DNA of 64,000 nt, taken from positions 124,001 through 188,000 of the forward strand of contig CAILAC010000010.1 in NCBI GenBank assembly GCA_903832055.1, given 5' to 3'. How positions within the stretch are numbered: the stretch's first letter is position 1; each line of letters opens with the position of its first letter. Shown here one piece after another: positions 52,701 through 60,797 of this stretch. Below the pieces are notes generated by a model. It saw only the letters and a list, made by a program, of their open reading frames with translations, had not been told where the DNA came from and did no database searches. The position numbers and the translations under genes were made by a program. This stretch comes from an uncultured Acidobacteriota bacterium (GTDB lineage: Bacteria > Acidobacteriota > Terriglobia > Terriglobales > Acidobacteriaceae).

Positions 52701-53628
52701 CTACTCGGCTGAAGCTGAAAGCTTCTCGACCGTGGGTGTTGCGAGCTACCACGCTCTGCAGGCACACATCGAAAAGCGCCTGAGCCATGGACTGCAGGCC
52801 GGTGCATCCTACACGTACTCCCATGCACTCGATGAACAGAGCGCCATGGGCCTCTTCTACAACGGCAACAACCCACTCCACGTGCGAGACAGCTATGCGT
52901 CGGCCGACTTCGACCGAACCCATGCCATCAACTTCAACTACGTCTACCACATTCCCGCTGTCGCCAAGGCCAGTTCGCTCCTTGGCAAGGTTTTGAATGA
53001 CTGGACGCTCGAAGGCATCACCGTCCTGCAAAGCGGTCAACCTTACAGCATCGTTGATTTCTCGGGTTCCGTAGGCAGCCTCTACTACTCCACCTCTGAC
53101 GGCATCACCAACCCAATCCTGCCGCTCAAGCCGGGCATCAAGCCCAAGCAGGCGCTCACAGGACACTCGGGTGCGTTCTTCAAATCCGCTCTTGACGCAT
53201 CAAAGTTCTACGTTCCGGCGGTCGCTGCAGGTTCTAGTGGCGTCCCTCCATGCGGTGCCGCAGTCGACAGTGGCGCAACAGTTTGCGACATCTATGAGAC
53301 TGGATTTACCACGGGTCAGCGCAACATCTTCCGTCAGGCATTTCAGAAGCGTGCAGACGTCTCACTGGTCAAGAAGGTCTCCTTCCACGAACGATACACT
53401 TTCGAGTACCAGTTGGAAGTCTTCAACATCAGCAATACTCCCAGTTTCGACATTCCAAGCAACGAGCCGAACGAGGGTTACTACAACGAGTCTCCTGGCT
53501 ACGACGCGAATGCGAGCTTCGACACCAACTTCAAGAACCAGTATCCGCAGCAGCCAACTCTGGGCTACGTTCACTCTGCTATCGGCAGCGCACGTCAGAT
53601 CCAGATGACCTTGCACATGTCCTTCTAA
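49723..53628 (+). CDS. Oar-type TonB-dependent outer-membrane receptor
   Basis: A 1301-residue receptor. The signal peptide is MRTRLSSFFRLLCLVAVAAL then ALCVSPLLAQ. Next is a carboxypeptidase-regulatory domain (GGITGEVTDTSGSVIPNATV, GDYLFANLPIGTYTITYAAEGF), then the plug (VEASPLLNAVDTTNGYVLG and LAILTPGVNAELLGG). The rest is a beta-barrel with many aromatic-rich strands, ending in QIQMTLHMSF with the terminal aromatic residue. This is the large carboxypeptidase-regulatory class of acidobacterial and bacteroidete receptors. No clear TonB box was found. It is downstream of a strong gene set for nitrogen compounds, so that is the likely ligand type. A hairpin terminator follows. Confidence 0.9.
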   Translation: MRTRLSSFFRLLCLVAVAALCVSPLLAQQTLGGITGEVTDTSGSVIPNATVTILSEQTGLTRVVKTNETGDYLFANLPIGTYTITYAAEGFDAQKTPHIAVQADRTATVGAKLKVGSTGDTVTVEASPLLNAVDTTNGYVLGKEQIEAIPLATGSFTGLAILTPGVNAELLGGTGASSGLGNQPIWANGQRDTSNTFMLNGVDASNLFNGKSTSSVGSNRIINNTGGFSAGAGGEVSSAGSVYLAIGQALPTPAPDTLSEVRVNASMYDAQQGSTSGAHIDMSTASGTNKLHGTGWFNRGTNFLNAAPFFFKQDPAIAADQKNPQLHRWSAGFTAGGPILKDKLFGFISYQQVHVSDQETGISHLDVPTMLTEDRSNSALADIANNEFGAELSSSGINPVASFLMNYKLPNGKYMIPSAAITLPADGSITYNATVPGTSYFFTKQGVADVDWNASAKDTLAFKYYYQSDPGKNPYAYSSVAGWAQKLDAGSQVLSLNNTWIIKPSLSTTQTLGFIREKEYGANEQPFAPNQAGMSLFGSPVFPGISVVDALGSNPAGLSNKGFNIGSGGFQMGSYTGVFQNRLMPSANAIWTLGRHTVTFGGSYAYTQLTARNNRSQHGNNPGEAMISVGNFGQFLAGAPLGYNANYSFATSSYMLGDANRYFRAPQVGTYIQDKYQITPTISLTAGLRYDWNGGFSEKQGRIYNFDAADYSYDETTGVVDPAHTGFIFPSNYKYKTPGVSATTLTGRQWGFAPRVGFAWNPHLLDSKLVVRGGGGLYYDRGELFSYLSPGYASGVVTGGPYGVSQSPPFVKTLYPNDANGFPLINNTSLSNPFCDSMATTGQANYCGTKPAEPIGSPNSLVIPSKADIAFGALLPTFAVYDRKATLPYTMNFTLDMQYQPRPDLLIELGYVGNLARHQVIPLPFNQSQIASVDHPIHGEKYTYGYCANDGAGNPINMATLPTPGNQVCQNFGGFSGGTFEGGNVDLRVPFIGYSAEAESFSTVGVASYHALQAHIEKRLSHGLQAGASYTYSHALDEQSAMGLFYNGNNPLHVRDSYASADFDRTHAINFNYVYHIPAVAKASSLLGKVLNDWTLEGITVLQSGQPYSIVDFSGSVGSLYYSTSDGITNPILPLKPGIKPKQALTGHSGAFFKSALDASKFYVPAVAAGSSGVPPCGAAVDSGATVCDIYETGFTTGQRNIFRQAFQKRADVSLVKKVSFHERYTFEYQLEVFNISNTPSFDIPSNEPNEGYYNESPGYDANASFDTNFKNQYPQQPTLGYVHSAIGSARQIQMTLHMSF

Positions 53629-53642
53629 ACCACAATCATCAC

Positions 53643-53686
53643 CCAACGCGAAAGGCGGTCCTCACAGGGACCGCCTTTCGTGTTGG
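53643..53686 (+). terminator. strong intrinsic terminator after the TonB receptor
   Basis: A 19-base stem: CCAACGCGAAAGGCGGTCC at 53643-53661 pairs with 53668-53686 around a six-base loop, with one G-T pair. It lies between convergent genes and probably serves both. Confidence 0.85.
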
Positions 53687-53700
53687 TGCTTTCATCGAAA

Positions 53701-54522
53701 CTATCGCGTGATCGTTACCTGCAATGTCTGCACATCTGCCCGATGAAATCCTGCTTCCAGTTCAGTCGATGTGGCAAACGTCTCTCCATCGACGTGCCGC
53801 CCTGGAAATGAAACAGTGACTGATTCCTCAGCAAACGGCCACGGAGTCAGCCGGAAATGCCGCGGACCTATCGGATGAACAGTGACTTCCGCATTCTGCC
53901 CATCATTCAGCGGCAAAGGATGCAGCAGATTGGCCTCCTGGTCAAATGCCACACACGTCAGCAGCGAGAGATTGTCGCAAGCCTGCAGCAGCCGAAAATG
54001 CTCCTCGATTCGCTCCCAATCCTTCTCCTCTTCCGATAGGGTTTCGTCCGCTTGAATCTCTTCCAGCAGCCGCCTCTGATAAGCTCGCTGATCTTCAAGA
54101 AACGCATCAAGCAGCGGCAACTGTGCGGCAGCAATCGTCGACCGATCCGCATGTTCCGTCAGCAGATTGTAAGTATGCAACGCAATCAGCAGTCCCGCAT
54201 AAGGATCCTTCTCCGCGATAATGCGCACCGCTCGTTCCCGCACTGCCAGATAATCCGCAAGGTCAATCTCTTCAAACGCCGAATACTTCCCCACCAGCTC
54301 CGTTGAAAACGCTGAAGGCTTTCCCTCCCGCGTAATGCTCGGGTGAGCATCCCGCGCCGCCCATCCATCATCATGCGAAGCGATGCCATACAGCACCCTG
54401 TCCCGAGGTTCAGGCCGGCGAAACTGCTCATTGCCCCACGCCTTCGCAAACTCCCCAGCAAGCCGTGCATGATCAGGATGCGTGATCAGCCACCAACCGT
54501 TCTCAGACTTCATGCGCAACAT
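53701..54522 (-). CDS. DUF3891 family protein
   Basis: A 273-residue protein starting MLRMKSENGWWLITHPDHAR at 54522, with GGGGAG upstream. The family motif is WLITHPDHARLAGEFAKAWGN, followed by YGIASHDDGWAARDAHPSI, which looks like an HD-type metal site (HDD). Members of this family are of unknown function. It lies 27 bases after the permease gene, so it is in the ABC operon. The HD-like residues suggest a hydrolase, possibly on the imported compound, but that is inference. Confidence 0.88.
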   Translation of the reverse strand: MLRMKSENGWWLITHPDHARLAGEFAKAWGNEQFRRPEPRDRVLYGIASHDDGWAARDAHPSITREGKPSAFSTELVGKYSAFEEIDLADYLAVRERAVRIIAEKDPYAGLLIALHTYNLLTEHADRSTIAAAQLPLLDAFLEDQRAYQRRLLEEIQADETLSEEEKDWERIEEHFRLLQACDNLSLLTCVAFDQEANLLHPLPLNDGQNAEVTVHPIGPRHFRLTPWPFAEESVTVSFPGRHVDGETFATSTELEAGFHRADVQTLQVTITR

Positions 54523-54549
54523 TGAAAACACTCCCCATTCAGCAGGCTG

Positions 54550-55341
54550 CTACTCTGCAACATCAGAGCGGCTCGACTCATGCCAGTTATGCAAAAAATA
54601 CCATTCCAGAAACATCCCTATAAAGAAGAAGACAAACCCAAGCACCGTCGCAGCAAACACCAGCGCAAACAAGAAGTCCGTTTCCAGCTGTGAACTCGCA
54701 TACGTAATCGTGTACCCCAAACCACCTTCGCCCACACGATTTGAACCGGCAAAAAGCTCGCCCACAATTGCGCCAATCACGGCAATTCCAGCCGAGATGC
54801 GAATGCCCACAAAGAAGCTGGGCATCGCATGAGGCAGTCTCAACTTAAAGAGCACCTGCAATGGACTCGCGTTGTGCATCACAAACAAATGCACCAGATT
54901 CTCATCGACGCTGATCAGCCCCTGTGTCGTATTCGCGATAATCGGTGCAAGGCAAATGATGAATGTGATCAATGCAACCGAGTAAACGCCCGCTCCGGCC
55001 CACATGATAATCAACGGCGCAATCGCTACAATCGGCACCGTCTGCAAGAGAATCGTGTAAGGAAATAGCAGCTTGCGCAACCAGCGCCACTGCGCAAACA
55101 TCAGCGAAACCAGCACCCCCACCACAATGCTTCCCGCCAGTCCCATCGCCGCAGCCTCGGCAGTAAGCAACAATGACTGCACCAGCGCCGCAAGATGAGT
55201 TACTACAGCCTTTGCCACAACGTCAGGGCCCGGCAAAATATACGCAGGCACCTTCAGTGCAACAACACCAATCTGCCACCCCGCCAACAGCAATCCAAAG
55301 ATAAACACACTGTTCAGCGCAAACCATAGCTTTCGATTCAT
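54550..55341 (-). CDS. ABC transporter permease (SsuC/TauC/ThiX-like)
   Basis: The 263-residue protein has six hydrophobic segments and the NitT/TauT-type permease pattern: LLQTVPIVAIAPLIIMWAGAG and HNASPLQVLFKLRLPHAMPSFFVGIRISAGIAVIGAIVGELFAGS (in part), the EAA-type loop. The gene overlaps the ATPase gene by four bases. It partners with the ATPase at 55338 and probably with the lipoprotein at 62193. Confidence 0.92.
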   Translation of the reverse strand: MNRKLWFALNSVFIFGLLLAGWQIGVVALKVPAYILPGPDVVAKAVVTHLAALVQSLLLTAEAAAMGLAGSIVVGVLVSLMFAQWRWLRKLLFPYTILLQTVPIVAIAPLIIMWAGAGVYSVALITFIICLAPIIANTTQGLISVDENLVHLFVMHNASPLQVLFKLRLPHAMPSFFVGIRISAGIAVIGAIVGELFAGSNRVGEGGLGYTITYASSQLETDFLFALVFAATVLGFVFFFIGMFLEWYFLHNWHESSRSDVAE

Positions 55342-56186
55342 GCCCCACCGCCTTGTTCCGCTTCACCTGCGAAATCATTTTGGCTGGCATTCTGCACACT
55401 GCGCAGCATTCGCGACACGCGCGCCACCTGCTCTTCATAAGCCATCGTCAACCGCGTTTCGGCAGTCCGCGGCCACGGCAAATCAATCGGCACCACATGA
55501 GCAATCCGCCCAGGGTGTGGCGCAAGAATGACAATGCGCGTCGATAGAAAAACCGCCTCCGCAACTGAATGCGTAACAAACATCACAGTCCATTGCTGCT
55601 CTGAATACAATCTCAGCAACTCTTCATTCAGCCTGTCGCGGCTCATTTCATCCAATGCTGCAAAAGGCTCGTCCAGCAGCAGCATGCTGGGCCGACTCGC
55701 CAGCGCGCGTGCAATCGATACCCGCATCTTCATGCCGCCCGAAAGCTGTCGCGGATAGCGCTCAGCCACCGCCGTCAGCCCCACAAGCTCCAGCATTTTC
55801 GCGACCTTTTCTTTGCGAGTCGCCTGCTTCTCGTGCTCAAGTTCAAGGCCCAGGCCTACATTCTGCTCCACCGTGCGCCACGGCAGCAACGTCGCATCCT
55901 GAAAGATGAAACTCACTTGCTCGCGCACTTCCGCTGGCGATTTGCCCATCACTGAAACAGTGCCCTCAGTCGCCGTTGTCAACCCAGACACCAGTCGCAA
56001 CAGCGTCGATTTGCCACAACCCGAGGGTCCCAGCAATGACACAAATTCGCGCTTGTCCACGTGCATTGAAATGTCTTTGAGAGCGAGAGAACCGCGGCGA
56101 AACTTCTTGCTCACCCCAGAAAGTACCACTTCCTGCTGTGCTGCCGAATTCTCGATTGATCCCGAAGGCTTATCGCGGGGTATCAT
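55338..56186 (-). CDS. ABC transporter ATPase (SsuB/TauB-like)
   Basis: Walker A is GPSGCGKST, the signature is LSGGMKMRVSIARAL, Walker B is MLLLDEPFAALD and the H-loop is FVTHSVAEAV. VSFIFQDATLLPWRTVEQNV is the typical Q-loop of the nitrate/sulfonate/taurine group. The length of 282 residues is slightly longer than usual. It overlaps the CocE-like gene by four bases and the permease gene by four. It energises import of an unknown substrate. Confidence 0.93.
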   Translation of the reverse strand: MIPRDKPSGSIENSAAQQEVVLSGVSKKFRRGSLALKDISMHVDKREFVSLLGPSGCGKSTLLRLVSGLTTATEGTVSVMGKSPAEVREQVSFIFQDATLLPWRTVEQNVGLGLELEHEKQATRKEKVAKMLELVGLTAVAERYPRQLSGGMKMRVSIARALASRPSMLLLDEPFAALDEMSRDRLNEELLRLYSEQQWTVMFVTHSVAEAVFLSTRIVILAPHPGRIAHVVPIDLPWPRTAETRLTMAYEEQVARVSRMLRSVQNASQNDFAGEAEQGGGA

Positions 56187-57898
56187 GCGTTTGCTCCTGC
56201 GATGGGAAGATGCAGTGCCGAAGGAAATTCCACCGTGTGCAATATCTGCTGCGTTGATCGCTTCCAGTTCCAGTTATCCGCCATCTGCGGCGCCACATCG
56301 GTTGACGGATTGCGGTCATACAGCGGAAACGCCGAACTCGCAATCTCCAACCGCAACCGCTCTCCCGCCGCAATCACAATCGATGTTGGCTCCAGCGTGA
56401 ACTGCCAGCAATGAACCTCGTCCGGCGCGTATTCCTGAAACAGCCATGAAGAACGCGCTATTCCAATTGAGATAAATTCAACTCGCCCATTGGCCATCAC
56501 GCGCACCAGCTTCGCCGTCAAATCAGCGCTCGCCGCCGAGGTTGCTGCGTAGATCGTCACGCGCGGCTGGCCAAAGATATGCACCGCCTTAGTGAATTCA
56601 GGCGCTGTATAGACCAGCAAATTGTTTCCCATCTCCAACGCTGCTTGATCGAGCGGTCCACTCAGCGACTGGGGTCCGCCCGGCGCAAGCACAGGCACCT
56701 CAGGGTCGTAGACAAATACATCGCGCGGCTCCTCGATTTCCGGCTTCGCCCCATTCATCAAGCCGTCACCCCTGCGCGAATTCGAGTTCCCCGCGCTATG
56801 CAGGTAGAGCGTGTATTCAGCATCCACCGGCCACTCGTCAGCCGCATGCCACTGGTTTGTCCCCAAAGCAAAGTGCCTCACCCGAGGCTCTCCTTCAAAC
56901 TCGCGTGAGTCCTTGAGCCAATGATTAAACCAACGCAGCAATATCGCATCTGTATTCAAATTCGCTTCAGGCCCGAGATTCAAATCACCAACTCGATCGC
57001 CCCAGGGGATATGCACCCAGGGCCCCGCCAGCAGGAATTGATTGTCGCGTGCCAAAGCACTCCCAGCCCTCTCGCGCAAAGCGCAATAGCCAGCAATCGA
57101 ACCCTCCAGGTAAGTATCAAACCAACCCGAGATATGCAGCGCCGGTACATTGATTTGATGCACCCGCGTGCTGATATCCAATTCACTCCAGTAGCTGCCC
57201 GCCTCGCGATGCTCCATCCAGTCGCACGCATACCCAGGAAGCTCAGGATCACTCACTGCAGGATGCTCTCCGTAGGGTACAGTCACCCCCTGCGCGCGAA
57301 CATTGGCCCAGGCCGCCTCCAGCCGATCACTCGCGCCCTCCAGGCCTCGCCGGCGCGCATCTTCGCGCAGCATTTGAATGCCCCAACCCAGCGTCGAAGC
57401 CAGCCGCAGAGCCCCTTGATGATAGAACCATCCGTGATAAAGATCCGCAGCCGTCATATGCGGCGCAATGCACTGCAATCCAGCGGGGTTTTCAGCCGCA
57501 GCTAACAGTTGCGTCGAACCCTGATACGAGAAGCCGTACATCCCGATGCGCCCGTTGCAGGCGGGATGTTCTCGCAGCCACGCAATCGTCTCTGCGCCAT
57601 CCTTGCCCTCGTGACGAAACGCATAAAACTCGCCTTCCGAATCACCCCGCCCACGCACGTCCTGAATCACCACGTGATACCCATGCCGCGCAAACCATAC
57701 CGGGTGCGCATACACCACAGTCGATGCAATATCGCGGCCATAAGGCTGGCGCATCAGCAGAGTCGGCCACGGCCCTTCATCCTCTTTCGTCACCGCAGGA
57801 TAGTAGTGATCTGAAACCAGCACAGTGCCGTCCCGCAGCACGCATCGCACGCCCCGCTCCAGCCGAACACCGTTGCCACAATCAATCAACTCAAGCAA
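56183..57898 (-). CDS. CocE/NonD-type hydrolase (X-Pro dipeptidyl-peptidase S15 family)
   Basis: 571 residues. The alpha/beta hydrolase has the motif GFSYQG at residues 122-127, with S124 as the nucleophile, and YDGTVLVSDHYYP-like start (VLVSDHYYP), DVRGRGDSEGEFY and FYHQGALRL, followed by the C-terminal jelly-roll domain with GPLDQAALE and RLRLEIASSAFPLYDRN. Family members cleave ester or amide bonds, for example cocaine esterase and glutaryl-7-ACA acylase. The gene lies between the creatininase and ABC genes and overlaps the ABC ATPase gene, so its product probably acts on the imported compound. The substrate is unknown. Confidence 0.9.
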   Translation of the reverse strand: MLELIDCGNGVRLERGVRCVLRDGTVLVSDHYYPAVTKEDEGPWPTLLMRQPYGRDIASTVVYAHPVWFARHGYHVVIQDVRGRGDSEGEFYAFRHEGKDGAETIAWLREHPACNGRIGMYGFSYQGSTQLLAAAENPAGLQCIAPHMTAADLYHGWFYHQGALRLASTLGWGIQMLREDARRRGLEGASDRLEAAWANVRAQGVTVPYGEHPAVSDPELPGYACDWMEHREAGSYWSELDISTRVHQINVPALHISGWFDTYLEGSIAGYCALRERAGSALARDNQFLLAGPWVHIPWGDRVGDLNLGPEANLNTDAILLRWFNHWLKDSREFEGEPRVRHFALGTNQWHAADEWPVDAEYTLYLHSAGNSNSRRGDGLMNGAKPEIEEPRDVFVYDPEVPVLAPGGPQSLSGPLDQAALEMGNNLLVYTAPEFTKAVHIFGQPRVTIYAATSAASADLTAKLVRVMANGRVEFISIGIARSSWLFQEYAPDEVHCWQFTLEPTSIVIAAGERLRLEIASSAFPLYDRNPSTDVAPQMADNWNWKRSTQQILHTVEFPSALHLPIAGANA

Positions 57899-57931
57899 GC
57901 CGATGCTGTCCTCCTCCGTGCGTTTGCCAGC

Positions 57932-58726
57932 TCAGGCATCATGGCGCGGAACAAAGTTGTACATCGCCACCAGCACCTCGGCAATCTTTGCCGCCGCCGC
58001 ATTCACCCACTTCTCGCCATTCTCTGCCGAAGAAGCAGCCGGGTCACCCATCACGCCACTCGGCGCAATGTCCCGCGTAAGCCAGGCAAAGTTCGCCGCC
58101 GAGCCCTCAGGCTTCAGTAACTCCGGCTTGTCCACCCGCGCAATGTAGTTCGACGTGTACTTGTCCGTATGCACCAGCTCCGGCGTGCCATACAGCAGAA
58201 AAGATGTCTCAATCTCCCCGGCGTGAAACCCGTATGTCCGCTCCTGTGCGCTTACCGCGTCAAAATTCACACCCGGCGCGCCAAACAGCGAAAACGTTCG
58301 CAGCCCAAACTCCGCGCGCAGATCACGGGCCATCACATCCACCAGCGACGTATTGCCGCCATGCGAATTAAACAGCGTCACCTTCTTGAATCCGCCCGCA
58401 GCAATGCTCGCGCCCAGATCACGAATCACCGCCATGAACGTATTCGCAGACACCGACAGCGTCCCCGGATAGCCAATGTGCTCATTGCTCTTGCCATAAC
58501 AAATCGGCGGCAGTGCATAGATCGGCAACTCCGCCGGAACCAGTTCCAGCGCCTTGCCCAGCAGCAGGTTGTTGCACAACGTATCGGTTGCCAGTGGCAG
58601 ATGATGCCCATGCTGCTCAATCGCAGCCGTCGGCAAAATCAACAGCGTCTCTTCGCGCGGCAGCGCATCCACCTGCTTCCACGTCAGATATGCAAAATTA
58701 CGTGCGTCCGGAATCCATGTCTTCAC
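57932..58726 (-). CDS. creatininase family amidohydrolase
   Basis: A 264-residue protein with the creatininase metal pattern: TAAIEQHGHHLPLATDT (Glu, His and Asp ligands), LFNSHGGNTSLVD and FHAGEIETS. The family includes creatinine amidohydrolase and related ring-opening amidases, so the name does not fix the substrate. It overlaps the FAD oxidase gene by four bases. It is the most likely ring-opening or amide-cleaving step in the set. Confidence 0.9.
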   Translation of the reverse strand: MKTWIPDARNFAYLTWKQVDALPREETLLILPTAAIEQHGHHLPLATDTLCNNLLLGKALELVPAELPIYALPPICYGKSNEHIGYPGTLSVSANTFMAVIRDLGASIAAGGFKKVTLFNSHGGNTSLVDVMARDLRAEFGLRTFSLFGAPGVNFDAVSAQERTYGFHAGEIETSFLLYGTPELVHTDKYTSNYIARVDKPELLKPEGSAANFAWLTRDIAPSGVMGDPAASSAENGEKWVNAAAAKIAEVLVAMYNFVPRHDA

Positions 58727-60084
58727 TTGGGCTGTGTCTCCATTTGAAAGCTCAACATTTTGCCAGGGTTCATCAGGCCGCGCGGATCATACTTCTGCTT
58801 GGCCCGTAGTTGTATGTTATCGGCTCGAAACCTGCCGCCGTCCTCAAGATAATTCACATGCGGATTCGCAATGAACACGCCAATTTCACGACAGTACGCA
58901 ATCAATTCGTTCAGCCGCTCTTCGCCAGTGAAATACACCAGCGGAATCGCTCCCGGCACCACCACACCCTCACCGTTCTTCATGAACTCGATGTGGAACA
59001 GAATCTCCTTGCCATACTTTTCCCGCAGTAGACGAAACTGCTCCATGCAATTCGCAGGCGAAAACCCAGCCTGAATGTAAGTCCATGTCGGATCGGCCTT
59101 CATCGCCCACAGCGTCGTGTGGTTCCACGTGTAGTCGCTCAGCAGTGGCTGCGTGCGTGGCCCAACGAAAGCTCCAGCGAAAGTGACCTCACCTTTTGCC
59201 TCAGCAGCAGCCACCCGCAGTGCCTCTAACTCGCTCGTCGCAATCATGATCAGCACCAGCGTCTTATCCGCGGCCACAACCTGCTTTACCGGAGTAAAAA
59301 ACGAAGGAATCGGCCATTCAAATACAGTCACAAGCCGCTTCGTCCATGCACTGCTTTCAGCAATTGCCTTGCCGAATAAAAACCCCTCTTCGTAGCTCTC
59401 AAACGCCGCGGTAAACTGCGTCCACTCAACCGCCGGGGTCAGCGCAAACCAGATGCGCGTAATCACACCATTGGTGCCCCATGAATGCATAATCTCGTGC
59501 ACCGCCGCACCCTCGTGCAGCACCACACGCGGCTCTTCTTCCATCGTGACCACTTCGATGGCCCGCACGTTATCAAAGTCCCGCAATCCACCGTGCGCTA
59601 CCGAACCAATCCCACCCGATCCGCCCGCCAAAAAGCCACCGACAGAAGCTTTCGCCAGCGTTGACGGGTACATCCGCAACTCCCATCCCTGCTTGCGCGC
59701 TTCTGTTTCCAGCACACCAAGCTTCAGCCCCGGCTGACACACCGCCACGCCTTCTTCGGTGATCGCTTCCAGCTTGTCCATCAGCGCCAGATCCAGCACA
59801 ATGCCGCCCTCAAGCGGAATACACTGCCCGTAGTTCCCCGTACCCGCGCCGCGCACCGTAACTGCAATTCCCCGCTGCCCCGCATAACGCATGATCGCGA
59901 TAATCTCATCCACCGAAACCGGCTGCACAGCCACATCGCCGCGCTTGGCCTCCAACTGCTTCTTCAGCACCGGCGAGTACCAATAAAAATCCTTCGACAG
60001 CCGCTCCACTACAGCAGGCGCAGTCACCACGCGCCCCGCATCAGCAACCAGCGCCGACAACTCAACTGCCAACAACTCAGACAT
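58723..60084 (-). CDS. FAD-linked oxidase (VAO/GlcD-type)
   Basis: A 453-residue flavoprotein. The FAD domain is clear: VDEIIAIMRYAGQRGIAVTVRGAGTGNYGQCIPLEGGIVLDL (in part) and VGGFLAGGSGGIGSVAHGGLRD. The C-terminal end FRADNIQLRAKQKYDPRGLMNPGKML is typical of GlcD and related flavoproteins. A conserved His for covalent FAD is not evident. It would oxidise a hydroxyl or amine of the substrate. The gene lies between the deaminase and creatininase genes and overlaps the latter. Confidence 0.9.
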   Translation of the reverse strand: MSELLAVELSALVADAGRVVTAPAVVERLSKDFYWYSPVLKKQLEAKRGDVAVQPVSVDEIIAIMRYAGQRGIAVTVRGAGTGNYGQCIPLEGGIVLDLALMDKLEAITEEGVAVCQPGLKLGVLETEARKQGWELRMYPSTLAKASVGGFLAGGSGGIGSVAHGGLRDFDNVRAIEVVTMEEEPRVVLHEGAAVHEIMHSWGTNGVITRIWFALTPAVEWTQFTAAFESYEEGFLFGKAIAESSAWTKRLVTVFEWPIPSFFTPVKQVVAADKTLVLIMIATSELEALRVAAAEAKGEVTFAGAFVGPRTQPLLSDYTWNHTTLWAMKADPTWTYIQAGFSPANCMEQFRLLREKYGKEILFHIEFMKNGEGVVVPGAIPLVYFTGEERLNELIAYCREIGVFIANPHVNYLEDGGRFRADNIQLRAKQKYDPRGLMNPGKMLSFQMETQPK

Positions 60085-60139
60085 AAATCAACACCTCTTC
60101 AGAGCGATGAACTCGATTTGCTGCGATACAGAAGCGAAC

Positions 60140-60706
60140 TTACCTGGCCTTCGGCTTTGCGACAGACTTCTTGCGCGTAGACCACTCTTTGAAAGCCTTC
60201 AGCATATTCGGGTGCGTAAACAGCGCATAACACTCATCCCGCATCACCGGCCCATCCACGCGGCAAGGCATATCGCTGCGCTCCGCCACTTCTGTCGCGT
60301 GAATGTGAATCTGCCGGCAGTGTTTGTTCGCGTCCTCGATCGTCGCGCCATACACCACCCGGTCAACTCCAGCCCACAGCGCCGTGCTCATACACATCGG
60401 GCAAGGTTCGCAGGTTGTATAGAGCGTGTATCCCGCCAGCGAAGTGTTCTTCAATCGCTTCGTCGCCAGACGTATCGCCCGCACCTCAGCATGAGAACTG
60501 GGGTCAGACTCCCGCGCCACCGCATTCAGCGCGCGCAGCAGTAACTCACCCGTCTTCGTATGAACAATGGAAGAACCAAAAGGCACAGGCCGCTCAGTCT
60601 TCAGCGAACGACTCGTAAAGGCGGCCAATTCAGCCATGCGCATCAAGTCAAGTTCAGCCTCGGTAGCAGCATTTCGGCTACGAGAAGTTGCAGTAGTGAC
60701 GCCCAT
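60140..60706 (-). CDS. nucleoside/guanine deaminase-type protein
   Basis: A 188-residue cytidine-deaminase-fold enzyme. The zinc motif is HAE in SSHAEVRAI and PCxxC in TTCEPCPMCMSTALWAG; both are complete. VPFGSSIVHTKTGELL and YGATIEDANKHC follow the guanine deaminase/CodA-like group. The ATG at 60706 lies in an inverted repeat shared with the amidase start. It is the first gene of the minus-strand operon. Guanine, cytosine-like or other base deamination is possible. Confidence 0.85.
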   Translation of the reverse strand: MGVTTATSRSRNAATEAELDLMRMAELAAFTSRSLKTERPVPFGSSIVHTKTGELLLRALNAVARESDPSSHAEVRAIRLATKRLKNTSLAGYTLYTTCEPCPMCMSTALWAGVDRVVYGATIEDANKHCRQIHIHATEVAERSDMPCRVDGPVMRDECYALFTHPNMLKAFKEWSTRKKSVAKPKAR

Positions 60707-60797
60707 ACTCGAACTTAGCACGGCACACCTGCAATCGACTCCAGCAAAATTCGCCAAAATCTCAAATCGATTTGAACTGATTAGAATTCGAGTATGG
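60703..60797. promoter_or_regulatory. inverted repeat spanning both ends of the divergent promoter region
   Basis: CCATACTCGAA at 60703-60713 is perfectly mirrored by TTCGAGTATGG at 60787-60797. Both arms include the start codons of the divergent genes (deaminase ATG at 60706..60704, amidase ATG at 60794). The amidase has TAGAAT at 60782-60787, six bases before its ATG, and the deaminase has TAAGTT five bases before its ATG; neither has a ribosome site. The paired arms look like matching promoter/start elements for leaderless transcripts, or two sites for one regulator. Confidence 0.55.
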
